A stretch of 64,000 nucleotides of DNA from Daejeonella oryzae DSM 19973 (GCF_000422945.1 NZ_AUHA01000003.1:1-64000), one strand, 5' to 3'. Shown: positions 1 through 7,963, counted from the first letter of the stretch. Program-made: numbers and translations. The notes: generated by a model not told the origin, from the sequence alone.

Positions 1-29
1 TTCTGACTAACGTTTTATAACTCCTTGAT

Positions 30-1373
30 TTACAATTGCAAATTAAGCTCGTCCGTCCTGATGTCAAACCTAGCAATTAGCTTTTTCATTTCCTGAACTT
101 TCCTCTTTCTTTTCTGATCTAGAAATTCATAAGTGGTCTCGGCTCTGTAAGGGACTTTTTTTACCAGCATGTTCCAAATAATAACAGCCAGTTTTCTGGC
201 TGTTGCAGATATAGCCGACACACGTCCCTTTCTGAAAGCGATGCGCTTAAAGAAATTGGACAGAGCTGTATCTTTCAGATTTCCTATGGCATTGGCGGCA
301 TTTCGAAGGGCTATTTTTAACCGGTTACTTCCTTTAGGTATTTTATTACTCAGTACTTTGCCTCCGCTTATTTTATTATTGGGCGAAAGTCTTAACCAAC
401 TGGAAAACTGCTTGGCTGATTCAAACTTATGTATCCCATTGCCTACCTCGCTCATCAGAGTGAGTATAGTGGAATAGCTTACTCCTTCAATTGCCAGCAG
501 GTCTATCCCCTCAAAATATTGATAAGAGAGCAGGTTGATGTCCATGTTCTTGGGCGTATTCTTATTTACTTTCTTGTAAACTTTTTTATCAATGGCATGC
601 TGCTTTTTATTGTCGTCCTGGCCAATCTGTTCATTCAGGAGCTTTTCGATTTCACCATCGCATTCTGTAATTTTTGACTGCAGGTTTTGGTACATCTGGT
701 ATTCATGACCCAGTGCAAACAAGTAATCTTTTCTCCCGTTCCATTGTAAGGCTTTGGCAATCTCCTCTTTTGATTTTTTACAATTGCCATGGCGGTAAGC
801 AGCTAGTCTTTCCGGATTGGTTTCTCCCTTGCAAATGGCATCGATCATGGCAAGCCCCGAGAGACCGGCTACATCTTTGACTACCACATCCAGACGCAGA
901 TTCAGTAGCCGTAGATACTTCTGCATTTTCTTAGTAGTGCCTGCTGCCTGTTCTAATAAATTAGTCCGGTGCCTGCAATAGGTGCGTAACTGCTCCGTGG
1001 CTTCATCCGGTAAAAAGCTTCCGCTTAATAAACCTAATGTATGTAGTTTTTGAATCCACTGACAATCCTGTACATCCGTTTTCTTTCCCTTAATGTTTTT
1101 AGTGAACTTGCCGTTGCACAGAATTACCTCCAACCCTGCGGACTGAAGCGCAGCATATAGACTTTGCCAATAAGTGCCTGTACTTTCCATAGCCACAGTT
1201 CTGATTCCATTACCTAAAAACCACTGGGCCATTTCTAATAAATTCTCATTGTAAACACCAAACTCCCTGACATCAGATTCTGCCTGACCGATAGCTGCAT
1301 AATGTGACCGGCTTCCAACATCAATCCCAGCAGCACAAGGATTGATCACTTCCATAGATACTTTTTTGCTCAT
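30..1373 (-). CDS. IS110-family transposase (DEDD recombinase)
   Basis: This 447-residue protein is a full-length IS110 recombinase. The N-terminal RuvC-like DEDD domain shows D18 in GIDVGS, E63 in AMESTGTYW, and D100 and D103 in KKTDVQDCQ, so all four acidic residues are present. The C-terminal half is the Transposase_20 domain, with a helix-hairpin-helix stretch (LLAIEGVSYSTILTL) followed by the FSSWLRLSPNNKISGGK region that carries the serine active site in this family. The reading frame is intact. Known members act with a bridge RNA made from the element end to pair donor and target DNA. The long non-coding end lies upstream of this gene, which fits the IS110 rather than the IS1111 subgroup. 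Confidence 0.93.
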   Translation of the reverse strand: MSKKVSMEVINPCAAGIDVGSRSHYAAIGQAESDVREFGVYNENLLEMAQWFLGNGIRTVAMESTGTYWQSLYAALQSAGLEVILCNGKFTKNIKGKKTDVQDCQWIQKLHTLGLLSGSFLPDEATEQLRTYCRHRTNLLEQAAGTTKKMQKYLRLLNLRLDVVVKDVAGLSGLAMIDAICKGETNPERLAAYRHGNCKKSKEEIAKALQWNGRKDYLFALGHEYQMYQNLQSKITECDGEIEKLLNEQIGQDDNKKQHAIDKKVYKKVNKNTPKNMDINLLSYQYFEGIDLLAIEGVSYSTILTLMSEVGNGIHKFESAKQFSSWLRLSPNNKISGGKVLSNKIPKGSNRLKIALRNAANAIGNLKDTALSNFFKRIAFRKGRVSAISATARKLAVIIWNMLVKKVPYRAETTYEFLDQKRKRKVQEMKKLIARFDIRTDELNLQL

Positions 1374-1476
1374 AAAACATCTTTTTGATTTGAAAAAATG
1401 CCCTAAGGGAATGTATCTTTGACATGTAATTATTCTGAACGGGGTAGCAAATCTGCTCCACCACTGAAATCATCTC

Positions 1477-1506
1477 AAAGCCTTTTTGTTACAGCAGAAA
1501 GGCTTT
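1477..1506 (-). ncRNA. Hairpin in the non-coding end of the IS110 element, candidate part of a bridge RNA
   Basis: AAAGCCTTT (1477-1485) and AAAGGCTTT (1498-1506) form a perfect 9-bp stem around a 12-base loop. The hairpin lies between the transposase start and the presumed element end, where IS110-subgroup elements encode their bridge RNA. I cannot fix the ends of the RNA or show target-pairing loops by eye, so this is an inference from position and structure. Confidence 0.35.
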
Positions 1507-1635
1507 TTACATTCCAACCAGGATTGCACCCGGGCTATAATGCGCCAGTTTTAAAATCGGTCTCGCAAAGGGCAATTAGAAAGGTACTAACGTTAGCTGT
1601 GGAAATCAATTTTTTGGTCGAAATAGGGAGGATTG

Positions 1636-1770
1636 CCCACAACGTTTTGCAGCTACAAAAAGTTGGCGATTTCGGAGACGAAAACTGTCTGCCAGCAGTG
1701 AAATTGATACTAAGCACAAAGCTTTATTTAACCACTGAACCCGCTTTTTTGCCAAACACCTGTTAGCAAC
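1636..1770 (-). repeat. Cassette-like palindromic repeat, copy A
   Basis: This unit of about 135 bases begins 4 bases after the stop codon of the 1775-2521 gene, reading on the minus strand. Its core (1670-1723) matches the core of copy B (2989-3042) at 40 of 54 positions without gaps, sharing TTTCGGAG, AACTGTC and AAGCACAAAGCT. The outer arms, AACGTTTTGCAGC on one side and TGTTAGCAAC on the other, pair only loosely. Size, the AAC and GTT at opposite ends, and the position just after a gene resemble attC sites of integron cassettes, but no integrase is visible in the window. Confidence 0.6.
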
Positions 1771-1774
1771 CGAT

Positions 1775-2521
1775 TTATTTCTTCGCTCGCTCTAGTTTCT
1801 CAATTAAATCATCAGCTATGTCTATATATTGTTTCTTTTCATTGTCAGATAGATAATATCCTTCATGAAGTATTTTGTTTCTTGTCTGTAGTAATTCACG
1901 AATCTTCAAATACTCCATTTCGTTTGATGTGAAATTTTCTGTCAAGTATCGAATAACTTGATTTATAGAATTTGATTTAGAATCACTGATGTTGTTTGAT
2001 TTCATTATTGATGTTGTTAATTGCTCAATAATTTGCCACCTTTTTACAATGTCAAAGCTTTCAATGCTTGAGTAAGTCTTTGTGGATGTTTCGGTGCTGA
2101 AAATTAAATGTCTTCTTGTCAACAATTGTCCGTAGAGAAATGCAACAAGAGTAATTAAGATACCAAGAACGGCTATTATCAGTCCAAAGTCGTTTTCAAG
2201 AGAAAATTTCTTGTTCTGGTATAAATAAATAAGAATCCCTGCAACTGCATAAACTGCTCCGCTTAGTGATAGAAGCATTGTCCAGCGTTTTCTTTTATAT
2301 TCTTGGTATTTTTCTTTCTCAATAGTATGTTTTATTGGTTGTTGTGCTTCCAATATGTCCCGAAGAGAAATTTCTTTATTCGCTGTATTCCTTTCTTGTG
2401 CTATTGAAAATGCTTTTTCTACAAGAGATTGTTTAAAATCTTCTGTCAATTCGGTCAATGCCTCTTTTGCTGAAGGAGTGAGTTTTGAATATATGTTATC
2501 GTTATTCATTGTTGTTGTCAT
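1775..2521 (-). CDS. Membrane protein with histone-fold-like N-terminus and HEPN-like C-terminus
   Basis: I do not recognise this 248-residue protein as a named family. Residues 14-60 read as a long helix followed by a loop and EISLRDILEA, the pattern of helix 2, loop 2 and helix 3 of a histone fold. Two membrane helices follow (about 81-101 and 112-134). The C-terminal cytoplasmic part ends in TRNKILHEG, which gives R214 and H219, the R-x4-H signature of HEPN nuclease-like domains, followed by a helix. Its start overlaps the end of the upstream small membrane gene by 20 bases, so the two are probably co-translated partners. The pair sits between two cassette-like repeats. The histone-fold and HEPN assignments are from pattern only. 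Confidence 0.6.
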   Translation of the reverse strand: MTTTMNNDNIYSKLTPSAKEALTELTEDFKQSLVEKAFSIAQERNTANKEISLRDILEAQQPIKHTIEKEKYQEYKRKRWTMLLSLSGAVYAVAGILIYLYQNKKFSLENDFGLIIAVLGILITLVAFLYGQLLTRRHLIFSTETSTKTYSSIESFDIVKRWQIIEQLTTSIMKSNNISDSKSNSINQVIRYLTENFTSNEMEYLKIRELLQTRNKILHEGYYLSDNEKKQYIDIADDLIEKLERAKK

Positions 2522-2903
2522 TAAGGATTAAATAAACTGCTGAAACCACAGCGACAAGAAAAACTATTAAGAACATAATTACATATCCAATGTCTTTGAA
2601 TTTGTCTGTGTCAAAAAGTCCACCAGCAATTGTGGAAGCGACAAATGCTAAAATTTGCATAAATATTTGTCGCTTTGGTTTTCTTTTTCTTATGCCATAA
2701 TTTTTTGCAAAAACAACAGCGTCATTGATGATTGCAGCGGTCACTTCTGCATTGGCACTTGATGTCCTTCGGCTTTCCTCAATTCTACTTGCTTCATCTA
2801 AAACATCTTCAATATATGATTTAGAGACCTTCCTAATCTCTGTCTTTGCTGTCGCACTGAGATTTTGAAGTTTATCATCTGATATGTCAATTTCTAATTT
2901 CAT
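2502..2903 (-). CDS. Small membrane protein with histone-fold-like N-terminus
   Basis: This 133-residue protein has an N-terminal cytoplasmic segment, LSATAKTEIRKV at 15-26 and then a long acidic helix to about residue 46, followed by a loop and EVTAAIINDAVVFA (53-66). That order resembles the second and third helices of a histone fold. A basic linker RKRKPKR (72-78) leads into two membrane helices (about 80-97 and 105-127) and an acidic tail. It shares this architecture with the downstream gene, which it overlaps by 20 bases, so a heterodimer through the histone-like parts is plausible. Function is unknown, and nothing excludes a plain coiled-coil membrane protein. Confidence 0.6.
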   Translation of the reverse strand: MKLEIDISDDKLQNLSATAKTEIRKVSKSYIEDVLDEASRIEESRRTSSANAEVTAAIINDAVVFAKNYGIRKRKPKRQIFMQILAFVASTIAGGLFDTDKFKDIGYVIMFLIVFLVAVVSAVYLILNDNNNE

Positions 2904-2954
2904 TCACTTATTTTCATTGTTATATTCTTTGTTTATGCGGTCGCTCAAAATTCG

Positions 2955-3091
2955 CTACTAACGTTTTCGGGTTTTGCGTTCTGGCGGGTTTCGGAGCACA
3001 TAACTGTCAAACAGCACTGAACTTGTATAGAAGCACAAAGCTCCAAGTTTACACGTCACCCCGCCTGACGCAAAGCCCGTGTTGGCAGTAG
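2955..3091 (-). repeat. Cassette-like palindromic repeat, copy B
   Basis: The outer arms 2955-2988 and 3059-3091 are an imperfect inverted repeat: CTACTAACG..CGGGTTTTGCGTTCTGGCGGG matches the reverse complement of the right arm, CTACTGCCAACACGGGC.TTGCGTCAGGCGGGG. The core (2989-3042) matches copy A at 40 of 54 positions. On the minus strand the unit starts 7 bases after the stop codon of the ATPase gene. Its 137-base length lies within the usual attC range. I do not see the exact integron core consensus, so the call is attC-like only. Confidence 0.65.
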
Positions 3092-3097
3092 TTTTTC

Positions 3098-4612
3098 TTA
3101 TTCTGTCAATTTTAATTGTTTACTCAACTTAAGTCCTGTAATAAATTCATTTAACAACTCAAGATTAAGTTTTGGTGATGACCTTAATTTGTCTTCTCTA
3201 CCTTCATCATCTTTTTGCCCGGGTTCAACTTGTTGGAAATTTCTTGGATTGGCGTTTGGAAATAATCCAATATCAATTAGATAGGCAGAATACCTTGTTC
3301 CGTCACTTGGAGCCGAACTAGTATTTGAGTTTGCAATGTGCAAGAGTCTCAAGTCAACCAATTCCTTGATTGCTTGATTTATTTGTGGGTGTTGTAGAAC
3401 ATCCGAATTAGAAACTAAAAATGAATTCCATCTTTTCTTGTCAACAATTTCTCTTCTTATAAATTGCAAATAATGTTCAAGAACTTCCTTTTCTTCCAAA
3501 CTGTCAGTTTTAAATGCTTCAAGTTTATTTGGTAAATTTTCAATGCTAGTTTCAATAACGAGAGGTTTACTGATTGTAGACTGTCCGTTGATTATTTTGT
3601 TCCCAAGTGTCAAAAATAGTGTGAAAAAATCTCTTGGAACGCCCCCGGAAGCCAAGCATAAAAATCTAAATCCATTTTCGGAAAAGAGTTTTTCATAATC
3701 AATTTCAACTTTTACTTTCTTATTTATATTGTACAATAATTCTTTCATAAAACTTACTAGAGCATTAAAGTTTTCAAGACTATAATCAAGATTCAGAGAT
3801 TGTCCATCGTGTCCAATTTCCATTCCGATATAAGTATCACTTTGAACATACAAAGATGTTCGATGCTTTATTGAAGCTATTTTCAAGTAAAGTCTAGTAT
3901 TTTTGGAAATTCTGTGAAAAAAGTCAGCAAAATAAGGTTGGTCAGATTTACGGATAAAGTAAAAGTCATCAAGAATTAGAAATAAGTCTTTGTCGAGGTA
4001 TTCTGATGCTTTTTGTATTAGCTCCTTGAACTCAGTAAGTTCATTTCTTAAAATATTAAGTTTATCGATTCTGAGAGTTTTTGATGACTCAGACTCTTCT
4101 TGAATTTCTGATCCTATTTTAGCAGTTGATTTACCATATCCGCTTGATGCTTCACCTGAAAATTTGCTTCCACTTTTTACTCTCGTTGATTCGTCATATT
4201 GGTCTGGGTTAGCAAGTCGAGCTTCAAGTTTGGTGAGATACTTGTTTAAGTCTTTAATTATGTTTTGGGCTTTTTGTCTTTTTACTAATTCCCACCATTT
4301 ATAAGATTCAATCAATGATTTATTCAGCTGTTTAATAACTAGTCTTAATACTTGGATAATAGAGTTAGGAAAACTAATGTCTTTGAAATCATCAAGATTA
4401 ACAGTCATTACTTCTGTGTTTGTGGCACTTGTCTTCAATGACTTTAAAAGAAGTGATTTGCCCGAACCACGTCTTCCAAAAATCACTTGATTCTGTTTGC
4501 TTAAAAGTCTTTCAACGTGTCCTTTAGGGTCAAGATATTCAATTGTCGTCTGGTCTGTTACACGAATATTTTCTTCTATGTATCTTAAAACTTTATTTAG
4601 GTCTTGTGTCAT
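3098..4612 (-). CDS. P-loop ATPase of AAA/Orc1-like type, accessory
   Basis: This 504-residue protein has a Walker A motif GRRGSGKS at residues 46-53 and a Walker B motif LFLILDDF at about 210-217, an arrangement like Orc1/Cdc6-type and STAND-like ATPases. A Ser/Gly/Lys-rich low-complexity stretch lies between them (about 143-180). The later FLCLASGGVPRDFF segment resembles the sensor-2 helix region, and the C-terminal part may be a winged helix. I chose the ATG at 4612 because the domain begins there; an upstream ATG at 4675 would add 21 residues that look unrelated. The gene is followed at once by cassette repeat B and is not part of the neighbouring secDF unit. A role in defence is possible but unproven. 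Confidence 0.7.
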   Translation of the reverse strand: MTQDLNKVLRYIEENIRVTDQTTIEYLDPKGHVERLLSKQNQVIFGRRGSGKSLLLKSLKTSATNTEVMTVNLDDFKDISFPNSIIQVLRLVIKQLNKSLIESYKWWELVKRQKAQNIIKDLNKYLTKLEARLANPDQYDESTRVKSGSKFSGEASSGYGKSTAKIGSEIQEESESSKTLRIDKLNILRNELTEFKELIQKASEYLDKDLFLILDDFYFIRKSDQPYFADFFHRISKNTRLYLKIASIKHRTSLYVQSDTYIGMEIGHDGQSLNLDYSLENFNALVSFMKELLYNINKKVKVEIDYEKLFSENGFRFLCLASGGVPRDFFTLFLTLGNKIINGQSTISKPLVIETSIENLPNKLEAFKTDSLEEKEVLEHYLQFIRREIVDKKRWNSFLVSNSDVLQHPQINQAIKELVDLRLLHIANSNTSSAPSDGTRYSAYLIDIGLFPNANPRNFQQVEPGQKDDEGREDKLRSSPKLNLELLNEFITGLKLSKQLKLTE

Positions 4613-4633
4613 ATTCTTAAAATTACTGCCAGC

Positions 4634-4699
4634 TAGTATATATACTATGTGGTAATATATTAGTAGAACCTGCATATATATCCTCTATATATACTATGT
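4634..4699 (-). promoter_or_regulatory. Palindrome and direct repeat upstream of the ATPase gene
   Basis: A perfect 14-bp palindrome TAGTATATATACTA (4634-4647) lies 21 bases upstream of the ATPase start codon. The 14-mer TATATATACTATGT occurs at 4637-4650 and again at 4686-4699, a spacing of 49 bases. This could be an operator with a second half-copy, or a duplicated junction at the edge of the island. No clear TAnnTTTG element is visible here. Confidence 0.35.
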
Positions 4700-4810
4700 T
4701 TTCTAATTAGAATTAATCCTTCGTCAGGTAAATAACCAGTTTGATTAATTTTCTTAAAGATAGATTTGTTATCCTAAAAATCAAGAAAGATTATCAAACA
4801 GAATCCTGCA

Positions 4811-4846
4811 AACAAAAAAAGCCCCGCATTATAGATGCGGGGCTTT
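4811..4846 (-). terminator. Rho-independent terminator of secDF
   Basis: AAAGCCCCGCAT (4818-4829) and ATGCGGGGCTTT (4835-4846) form a 12-bp stem with a 5-base loop. On the minus strand the stem is followed by a run of T. It ends 16 bases beyond the secDF stop codon. Confidence 0.9.
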
Positions 4847-4862
4847 GAAAATATTTGGATTA

Positions 4863-7850
4863 TTATTTAAGCTCTACTGCTTTTGGAGCTTTTGTTTTAT
4901 CTGCTTTTTCGCGGATAAACTCAACTACAAACGGTGTAGCCACAAATAAAGAAGAGTAGGTTCCGAAGATTACCCCGATCAGCATGGCAAACGAGAAGCC
5001 TCTCAGGATTTCTCCTCCAAAGATGAAGATGATCACTAATACTGCAATGGTACATACACCCGTAATAACCGTACGGCTTAAGGTACTGTTCAGGGCGTTG
5101 TTAATTACCGATGGCAGATTTTCATCCTTGGTATGGTGCTGGGCAATGTATTCCCGTACACGGTCAAATACTACTACTGTATCGTTAATTGAATAACCCA
5201 TCACCGTAAGGATTGCAGCAATAAATGCCTGGTCGATATCTAATGAGAATGGCAATAATCCGTTTAACAAAGAGAAGATGGACAGGAGGATAAGCACATC
5301 ATGCAGTAATGCAATAATTGCGGATACACCAAACTGCCATTTTCTGAAACGAACCAGGATATACAGGAATATAACGATGATAGAGAATATTACCGAGTAA
5401 ATGGCCGATGTTTTAATATCATGGGCTATGGTCGGGCCTACCGTCTGAGAATCTTTGATCTCATATTTCGGACTGATTTTCTTTAAGCCTTCATTCAATT
5501 TAAGCAACACCTGATCCGTTGCTTCGGCAGTGTTTTCATCAATCAGGTAGGAGGTGGTAATTTTTACCTCGTTGGATGAACCAAAAGTTTTTACTTCGGG
5601 AGCAATACCAAATTCATCAAGAAGTATGCTGCGCACATCATCTGTCTGAACAGGCTTGTCGAACTCAACAAAGTACGAACGTCCACCTTTAAAGTCAACG
5701 CCTAAACTGAATCCCCTGGTAAACATGGAAATTAATCCGGCTACGATAATAATGGAGGAAAAAATATAGAAACGTTTACGACCGGAGATGAAATCGAATT
5801 TAGAATCTTTAAATAAGTTCTGAGTTGCTTTTATAGAGAAACTGATATCCTGATCTTTTTTCAGCATCCATTCGAATACTAAACGCGAAATAAAGATGGC
5901 CGCGAATAATGAAGTAACGATACCGATCATTAAGGTAGTGGCAAATCCAACAATTGGTCCGCTTCCGAAAATGTACAGAATTACCCCGGTTAAAAACGTC
6001 GTGATGTTTGAATCTAAAATAGAAGACATCGCTTTTTTATAACCTTCGGCAATTGCCAAACGGGTGCTTTTGCCTTCGGCTAATTCCTCGCGGATACGCT
6101 CATAAATAAGTACGTTGGCATCTACCGACATACCCAGTGAAAGCACGATACCGGCAATACCAGGCAAGGTTAACACAGCGCCCAGAGAAGCAAGTACGCC
6201 CATCAGGAAGAATAAGTTGACGATCAATGCAATGTTGGCAACCCATCCGGCTTTGCTGTAATACAATCCCATAAATAACAGGATGACAATAACACCGGCA
6301 ATGGTTGAAATTAATCCGGCTTCAATGGATTCTAATCCCAAAGACGGACCAACTTCATAAGAACTTACAATTTTAGCGGGAGCAGGCAAACGGCCGGCTT
6401 TTAAAATATTGGCTAAATCCTGAGTATCTTCTACCTGGAAGTTACCGCTGATGGAAGAAATACCGTTTGGAATTTCGCCCTGTACAGTAGGAGCTGAGTA
6501 TACTACGTTATCTAAAACGATAGCAACACTTTTCTTGTTATTTGCGTCCGCAGATGCTGCTGCAGTAAGGCTGCGCCATTCGCGGGCACCATCACTGTTC
6601 ATAATCATTACCACTTCCGGGTTTCCACGCTGATCGTAATCTGCACGGGCATCAGAAATTACATCGCCGCCCAAAGCCGGACCTCCGTCCATTTTTGTCG
6701 GTCTTAACGCGTATAGTTCAAAAACTTTTGAATCTGCGGTTACCGGTTTAACTCCCCATGCTAATTTAACATTTTGAGGAATTACCGAACGGATAGCAGG
6801 AGATGACAAATAGCTTCCGATTTTGGCGGTGTCTTTTTGTGCAGCGTATCCTACAACCGGACCCGGGCGTAAACCTGTTTCCCCATTTTGTCCTTGGAAT
6901 GTAGAGGGACTTAATAATGCGAATAATGGATTTTGTTTGGCCTGCTCTAACTGTGATTTTCCTAAAGTAGAAGTATCTTTTTTAGTTGAATCTTTCTTGG
7001 TCAGGGTTGCCAGTTTTCCACTTGCTGTAGAATCAGCAGCGGCGTTGGTAGAAATTGCTTTTGTAGTATCTGCCGATGTATTGCTTGACGCAAGTATTTT
7101 GTTGATGTTTTCCAGTAAGGGGAAGATCTCTGTGTTCTCGTACGTTTCCCAGAATTCAAGCTTTGCCGAACCCTGTAATAATTTACGTACACGCTGCGGA
7201 TCTGAAACTCCCGGTAATTCGATTAATATACGGCTGGTTCCTTCCTGCAACTGAATGTTTGGAGCAGTTACACCAAATTTATCAATACGGGTACGAAGAA
7301 TGTTGAACGAGCGGTCGATAGCGCTTTTGCCTTCTGCCTTTAAAAAGTTCAGAACATCAGAATTGCTGGCCGTGATTTTTACATTGGCTGCGTTCTCTTT
7401 GGTAGCAAACAAAGGAGCAAGTTTTCCGTTCGGACTGATTTTTTCAAATTCTTCTCCAAACAGGGTAATAAAATCCTGCTGACTTGTTTTCAAACGAGTT
7501 TCGGCGTTTACCAGCGCTCTTTTAAAATTGGCGTCCTGGTTGTTGTTGGAAAGATTACGTACCAGTTCGGTTAACGAAATCTCCATCGTTACGTTCATTC
7601 CACCTTTTAAGTCAAGTCCCAGAGGAATTTCACGTTCTTTGGCATATTGGTAAGTAACATATTTCAGACTTCCAAAAACAGGCTGTGTTGCCATTGAATC
7701 CAAATACACTCTTTCTCTTGCCTGATCTCCGTTGGCATACTCTTTGGCATTATTTTCTACATGTTTTGCTATCCACGTGAAAGAGAGTGAATATAAACAC
7801 GCAATTGTTAGCGCTATTGCAGCGAATTTTACTAGTCCTTTACCTTGCAT
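4863..7850 (-). CDS. secDF: Fused protein translocase subunits SecD and SecF
   Basis: This 995-residue membrane protein joins SecD and SecF, which use the proton gradient to help the Sec channel move proteins across the inner membrane. The SecD half has the first membrane helix at about 8-28, the D1 motif LGLDLKGG near 77-84 and the helix motif LGMSVDANVLIYERIREE. The SecF half repeats the layout with GVDFKGG and MGYSINDTVVVFDRVREY. Between the SecD D1 and D4 regions, residues about 255-300 form a Ser/Thr/Ala/Lys-rich low-complexity insertion in the periplasmic part. The fusion is common in Bacteroidota. The gene appears to be transcribed alone and ends at its own terminator. Confidence 0.96.
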   Translation of the reverse strand: MQGKGLVKFAAIALTIACLYSLSFTWIAKHVENNAKEYANGDQARERVYLDSMATQPVFGSLKYVTYQYAKEREIPLGLDLKGGMNVTMEISLTELVRNLSNNNQDANFKRALVNAETRLKTSQQDFITLFGEEFEKISPNGKLAPLFATKENAANVKITASNSDVLNFLKAEGKSAIDRSFNILRTRIDKFGVTAPNIQLQEGTSRILIELPGVSDPQRVRKLLQGSAKLEFWETYENTEIFPLLENINKILASSNTSADTTKAISTNAAADSTASGKLATLTKKDSTKKDTSTLGKSQLEQAKQNPLFALLSPSTFQGQNGETGLRPGPVVGYAAQKDTAKIGSYLSSPAIRSVIPQNVKLAWGVKPVTADSKVFELYALRPTKMDGGPALGGDVISDARADYDQRGNPEVVMIMNSDGAREWRSLTAAASADANNKKSVAIVLDNVVYSAPTVQGEIPNGISSISGNFQVEDTQDLANILKAGRLPAPAKIVSSYEVGPSLGLESIEAGLISTIAGVIVILLFMGLYYSKAGWVANIALIVNLFFLMGVLASLGAVLTLPGIAGIVLSLGMSVDANVLIYERIREELAEGKSTRLAIAEGYKKAMSSILDSNITTFLTGVILYIFGSGPIVGFATTLMIGIVTSLFAAIFISRLVFEWMLKKDQDISFSIKATQNLFKDSKFDFISGRKRFYIFSSIIIVAGLISMFTRGFSLGVDFKGGRSYFVEFDKPVQTDDVRSILLDEFGIAPEVKTFGSSNEVKITTSYLIDENTAEATDQVLLKLNEGLKKISPKYEIKDSQTVGPTIAHDIKTSAIYSVIFSIIVIFLYILVRFRKWQFGVSAIIALLHDVLILLSIFSLLNGLLPFSLDIDQAFIAAILTVMGYSINDTVVVFDRVREYIAQHHTKDENLPSVINNALNSTLSRTVITGVCTIAVLVIIFIFGGEILRGFSFAMLIGVIFGTYSSLFVATPFVVEFIREKADKTKAPKAVELK

Positions 7851-7902
7851 TTTATTTAATTGTGTAGTAATGTTGCGATAAGCCGTCTTTTGATTAAGAC
7901 GG

Positions 7903-7910
7903 CAAATCTA
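7903..7910 (-). promoter_or_regulatory. Candidate -7 element for secDF
   Basis: On the minus strand 7910-7903 reads TAGATTTG, an exact match to the Bacteroidota -7 consensus TAnnTTTG, 53 bases before the secDF start. I see no convincing TTTG -33 box. A perfect 8-bp hairpin, GCCGTCTT (7882-7889) with AAGACGGC (7896-7903), overlaps the presumed transcript start. Confidence 0.4.
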
Positions 7911-7963
7911 ATTAAATTTTCTATTTATGGAATTTTTAACGAAGATTTTATCCTGCCTGATTT

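Larger units (their letters stand above)
15..1585 (-). mobile_element. IS110-family insertion sequence, about 1.57 kb
   Basis: The element holds one DEDD transposase on the minus strand and a non-coding stretch of about 210 bases upstream of it (1374-1585). I place its ends by two direct copies of ACTAACGTT, at 6-14 and 1586-1594, that bracket the transposase. IS110 elements have no classical terminal inverted repeats, so these limits are an inference. The non-coding end contains a perfect 9-bp hairpin (1477-1485 with 1498-1506), as expected if it encodes the bridge RNA of this family. The right end abuts a cassette-like repeat, which suggests insertion into or beside such a repeat. Confidence 0.7.

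Noticed and set aside
1419-1766. Open frames on both strands inside the IS end and cassette repeat
   Set aside because: They lie in a structured repeat and a non-coding IS end, have no recognisable domain and differ in composition from real genes.
4612-4675. ATPase start at the upstream ATG (4675)
   Set aside because: The extra 21 residues (LLIYYHIVYILAG) do not fit the domain and overlap the palindrome, so the ATG at 4612 is preferred.
6823-7254. Plus-strand open frame inside secDF
   Set aside because: It is antisense to a well-supported gene and has no domain.
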